Under the pieces are notes generated by a model that was not told the DNA's origin, made no database searches, and was given only the letters and a program-made list of their open reading frames with translations. From JANLWK01 sp031364505 (GTDB lineage: Bacteria > Eisenbacteria > RBG-16-71-46), in the NCBI GenBank assembly GCA_031364505.1, contig JANLWK010000016.1:1-6065 (forward strand): a stretch of DNA of 6,065 nucleotides, read 5' to 3'. The position numbers and the translations under genes were made by a program. Positions 4,969 to 6,065 of the stretch are shown here, one piece after another (the stretch's first letter is position 1; the number at the start of each line of letters is the position of its first letter).

Positions 4969-4995
4969 CCGACACGCCCTTTCCGGTGGTATTCT
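4969..4995 (+). promoter_or_regulatory. Weak promoter candidate for the tandem DinB-family genes
   Basis: CCGACA (4969-4974) and TATTCT (4990-4995) each match four of six consensus bases, but the spacer is only 15 bp. Transcription would start near 5002, about 50 bases before the GTG start. It is the best match in the divergent interval but not a strong one. Confidence 0.3.
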
Positions 4996-5050
4996 GGCGG
5001 AGATCCCCGTGCGTGCCGCCCCCGCCGGCCATCGAATCCATGGAGGAGCC

Positions 5051-5548
5051 GTGAAGGAGACCGAACGACTCGCCACCGAGCTCGAGTGCAGCCTCGAGGG
5101 CGGTGCGTGGCATGGCCCCGCGCTGCTCGAGTTGCTCGCGGCCGTGACTCCCGACGCCGCCGCGAAGCATCCGATCGCGGGCTGGCATTCGATCTGGGAG
5201 CTGGTGAACCACGTCGTGATCTGGCAGGACATCGGCCGCCGCCGGCTCGGCGGCGATGCGGCGCAGGTCGAGATCGGCGGGATCGAGGACTGGCCGGTGC
5301 CGAAGGACGCTTCCGCCGCGGGCTGGGCCGCCGCGATTCAAGCGTTGCGCGCGAGCAACGAAGCGCTCGCCGCCGCGATCCGCGCGATGCCCGAGACCCG
5401 GCTCGACCAGCCGATCCTCGAGAACATGTCGACGGCGTACCACACGCTGCACGGGGTCGTGCAGCACAACCTGTATCACGCCGGCCAGATCGTCGCGCTC
5501 AAGCGCGCCATCGGCCTGCCCGCCGTCGATCCGTCGGTGAGCGGCTAG
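5051..5548 (+). CDS. DinB/YfiT-superfamily metal-binding four-helix protein (first of two)
   Basis: A 165-residue protein of typical DinB-superfamily length. These four-helix bundles bind a divalent metal through three histidines, and many act as thiol-S-transferases or related hydrolases. The expected residues are visible: His54 in HSIWELVNHVVIW (46-58), and the HxxxH pair His139/His143 in HNLYHAGQIVALKRAIGLP (139-157). The variable middle contains WPVPKDASAAGWAAAIQAL. I chose the GTG at 5051 because it has GGAGGAG directly upstream (5042-5048) and gives a family-like N-terminus. The in-frame ATG at 4937 would add 38 residues unlike the family and lies before the candidate promoter. A four-codon frame ATG-GAG-GAG-CCG-TGA (5040-5054) ends over the GTG. 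Substrate is unknown. It is followed after 10 nt by a paralogue. Confidence 0.85.
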   Translation: MKETERLATELECSLEGGAWHGPALLELLAAVTPDAAAKHPIAGWHSIWELVNHVVIWQDIGRRRLGGDAAQVEIGGIEDWPVPKDASAAGWAAAIQALRASNEALAAAIRAMPETRLDQPILENMSTAYHTLHGVVQHNLYHAGQIVALKRAIGLPAVDPSVSG

Positions 5549-5558
5549 GGGGCAATCC

Positions 5559-6065
5559 ATGTTCCGCAAGGTCTCTGATTTCGAGGACGCGTGGCGCGAC
5601 GAGTCGAGCGCCACACTGAAGATGCTCCGCGTGCTGAACGACGCGGCGCTGTCGCAGGCCGTGAAGCCCGGTGGCCGCACGATCGGCCGGCTCGCGTGGC
5701 ATATCACGATGTCGCTCCGCGAGCTGCTCGGCGAGGCCAAGCTCGCGATCGAGGGCCCGCACGGCGAGGAGCCGCAGCCGAACCTCGCCGGCATCGTCCA
5801 GGCGTACGAGACGGGTGCCACGCGCGTCGCCGATGCCGTGAAGGCGAAGTGGACCGACGCCATGCTCGCCGAGAAGGTGCCGATGTACGGCGAGGAGTGG
5901 ACGCGCGGCAAGGTGCTGGCCGTGCTCATCACGCACGAGATCCATCATCGCGCGCAGATGACGGTGCTGATGCGCCAGGCGGGACTGATCGTTCCGGGCA
6001 TGACCTGCTTTCCGTTGCTAAGCACCTCGGTGCTCCGAATATTTACAATGACCGAGCCAAAGCTA
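5559..6065 (+). CDS. DinB/YfiT-superfamily metal-binding protein (second of two), open at the right edge
   Basis: 169 codons are visible without a stop. The body is a DinB-family domain: RTIGRLAWHITMSLRELLG (40-58) with His48, then WTRGKVLAVLITHEIHH (114-130) and RAQMTVLMRQAGL, with the HxxxH pair His126/His130. Together these form the metal triad. The start has AGGGGG (5547-5552) six bases upstream, overlapping the stop of the first DinB gene, so the two are read as one operon. In related proteins the segment after the last helix usually continues VPGVYGPxxxEW. Here it reads VPG and then MTCFPLLSTSVLRIFTMTEP, with AT-rich codons such as CTA, ATA, TTT and ACA not typical of the rest. The last ~20 residues are therefore probably not native sequence: an insertion, a rearrangement or an assembly join near position 6000. 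Function of the intact domain is unknown beyond metal binding and likely group transfer. Confidence 0.8.
   Translation, partial: MFRKVSDFEDAWRDESSATLKMLRVLNDAALSQAVKPGGRTIGRLAWHITMSLRELLGEAKLAIEGPHGEEPQPNLAGIVQAYETGATRVADAVKAKWTDAMLAEKVPMYGEEWTRGKVLAVLITHEIHHRAQMTVLMRQAGLIVPGMTCFPLLSTSVLRIFTMTEPKL
6019..6032. repeat. Small inverted repeat near the right edge
   Basis: AGCACC (6019-6024) and GGTGCT (6027-6032) are perfectly complementary around a two-base centre (TC). It lies within the AT-richer tail that follows the DinB domain. Its short arms and its position at the window end make it suggestive of a mobile-element end but not conclusive. Confidence 0.35.

Noticed and set aside
4937..5050. 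An upstream ATG giving a 203-residue first DinB protein
   Set aside because: The extra 38 residues do not resemble the family and would lie before the candidate promoter. The GTG at 5051 has GGAGGAG directly upstream.
6012..6065. An integron attC or XerCD dif site at the right edge
   Set aside because: The conserved core triplets and paired boxes of attC, and the two XerC/XerD arms of dif, are not recognisable. Only a 6-bp inverted repeat is seen.

Overview
The window is GC-rich, dense bacterial chromosomal DNA. It holds seven complete genes and two that run off its ends. The Rho sequence is of the standard bacterial type with no large N-terminal insertion. A secreted IRBP/tricorn-like S41 peptidase, tandem DinB-family proteins and an IS630-like fragment sit beside it. 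This mix suits a soil or sediment bacterium of a delta-proteobacterial/Myxococcota-like or FCB-related lineage (Gemmatimonadota, Eisenbacteria and similar). That placement is an impression from the proteins, not a phylogenetic result.

Layout: (1) 1-85, minus strand: the first 28 codons of a probable IS630-type transposase. (2) 86-445: about 360 bases with no convincing gene but several inverted repeats, including a near-perfect 12-bp stem with a 3-nt loop at 159-187. (3) 446-696: a candidate sigma70 promoter and a long, C-rich, G-poor leader ahead of rho. (4) 697-2394: rho followed 10 nt later by a HicB-type antitoxin and an overlapping HicA-type toxin, read as one operon. (5) 2442-3050: an unrecognised single-pass membrane protein, possibly on a leaderless transcript. 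(6) 3051-4840, minus strand: a TetR-family regulator and a secreted S41 peptidase, joined by an ATGA stop/start overlap, with a palindromic operator candidate upstream of the regulator. (7) 5051-6065: two tandem DinB/YfiT-superfamily genes. The second is still open at the window end and appears to change sequence character over its last ~65 bases.

How the parts work together: the most distinctive arrangement is the fusion of a toxin-antitoxin pair to the rho transcription unit. The antitoxin is a minimal HicB without room for a DNA-binding domain, so its expression probably depends on the rho promoter and on any Rho autoregulation through the C-rich leader. The regulator-peptidase pair looks like a self-controlled unit. 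The peptidase and the membrane-protein gene converge with their stop codons directly abutting. No CRISPR array, tRNA, rRNA or recognisable ncRNA family was found, and no wholly new multi-gene system is evident. The rho-hicBA unit, the structured region upstream of rho and the anomalous right end are the places most worth a second look.
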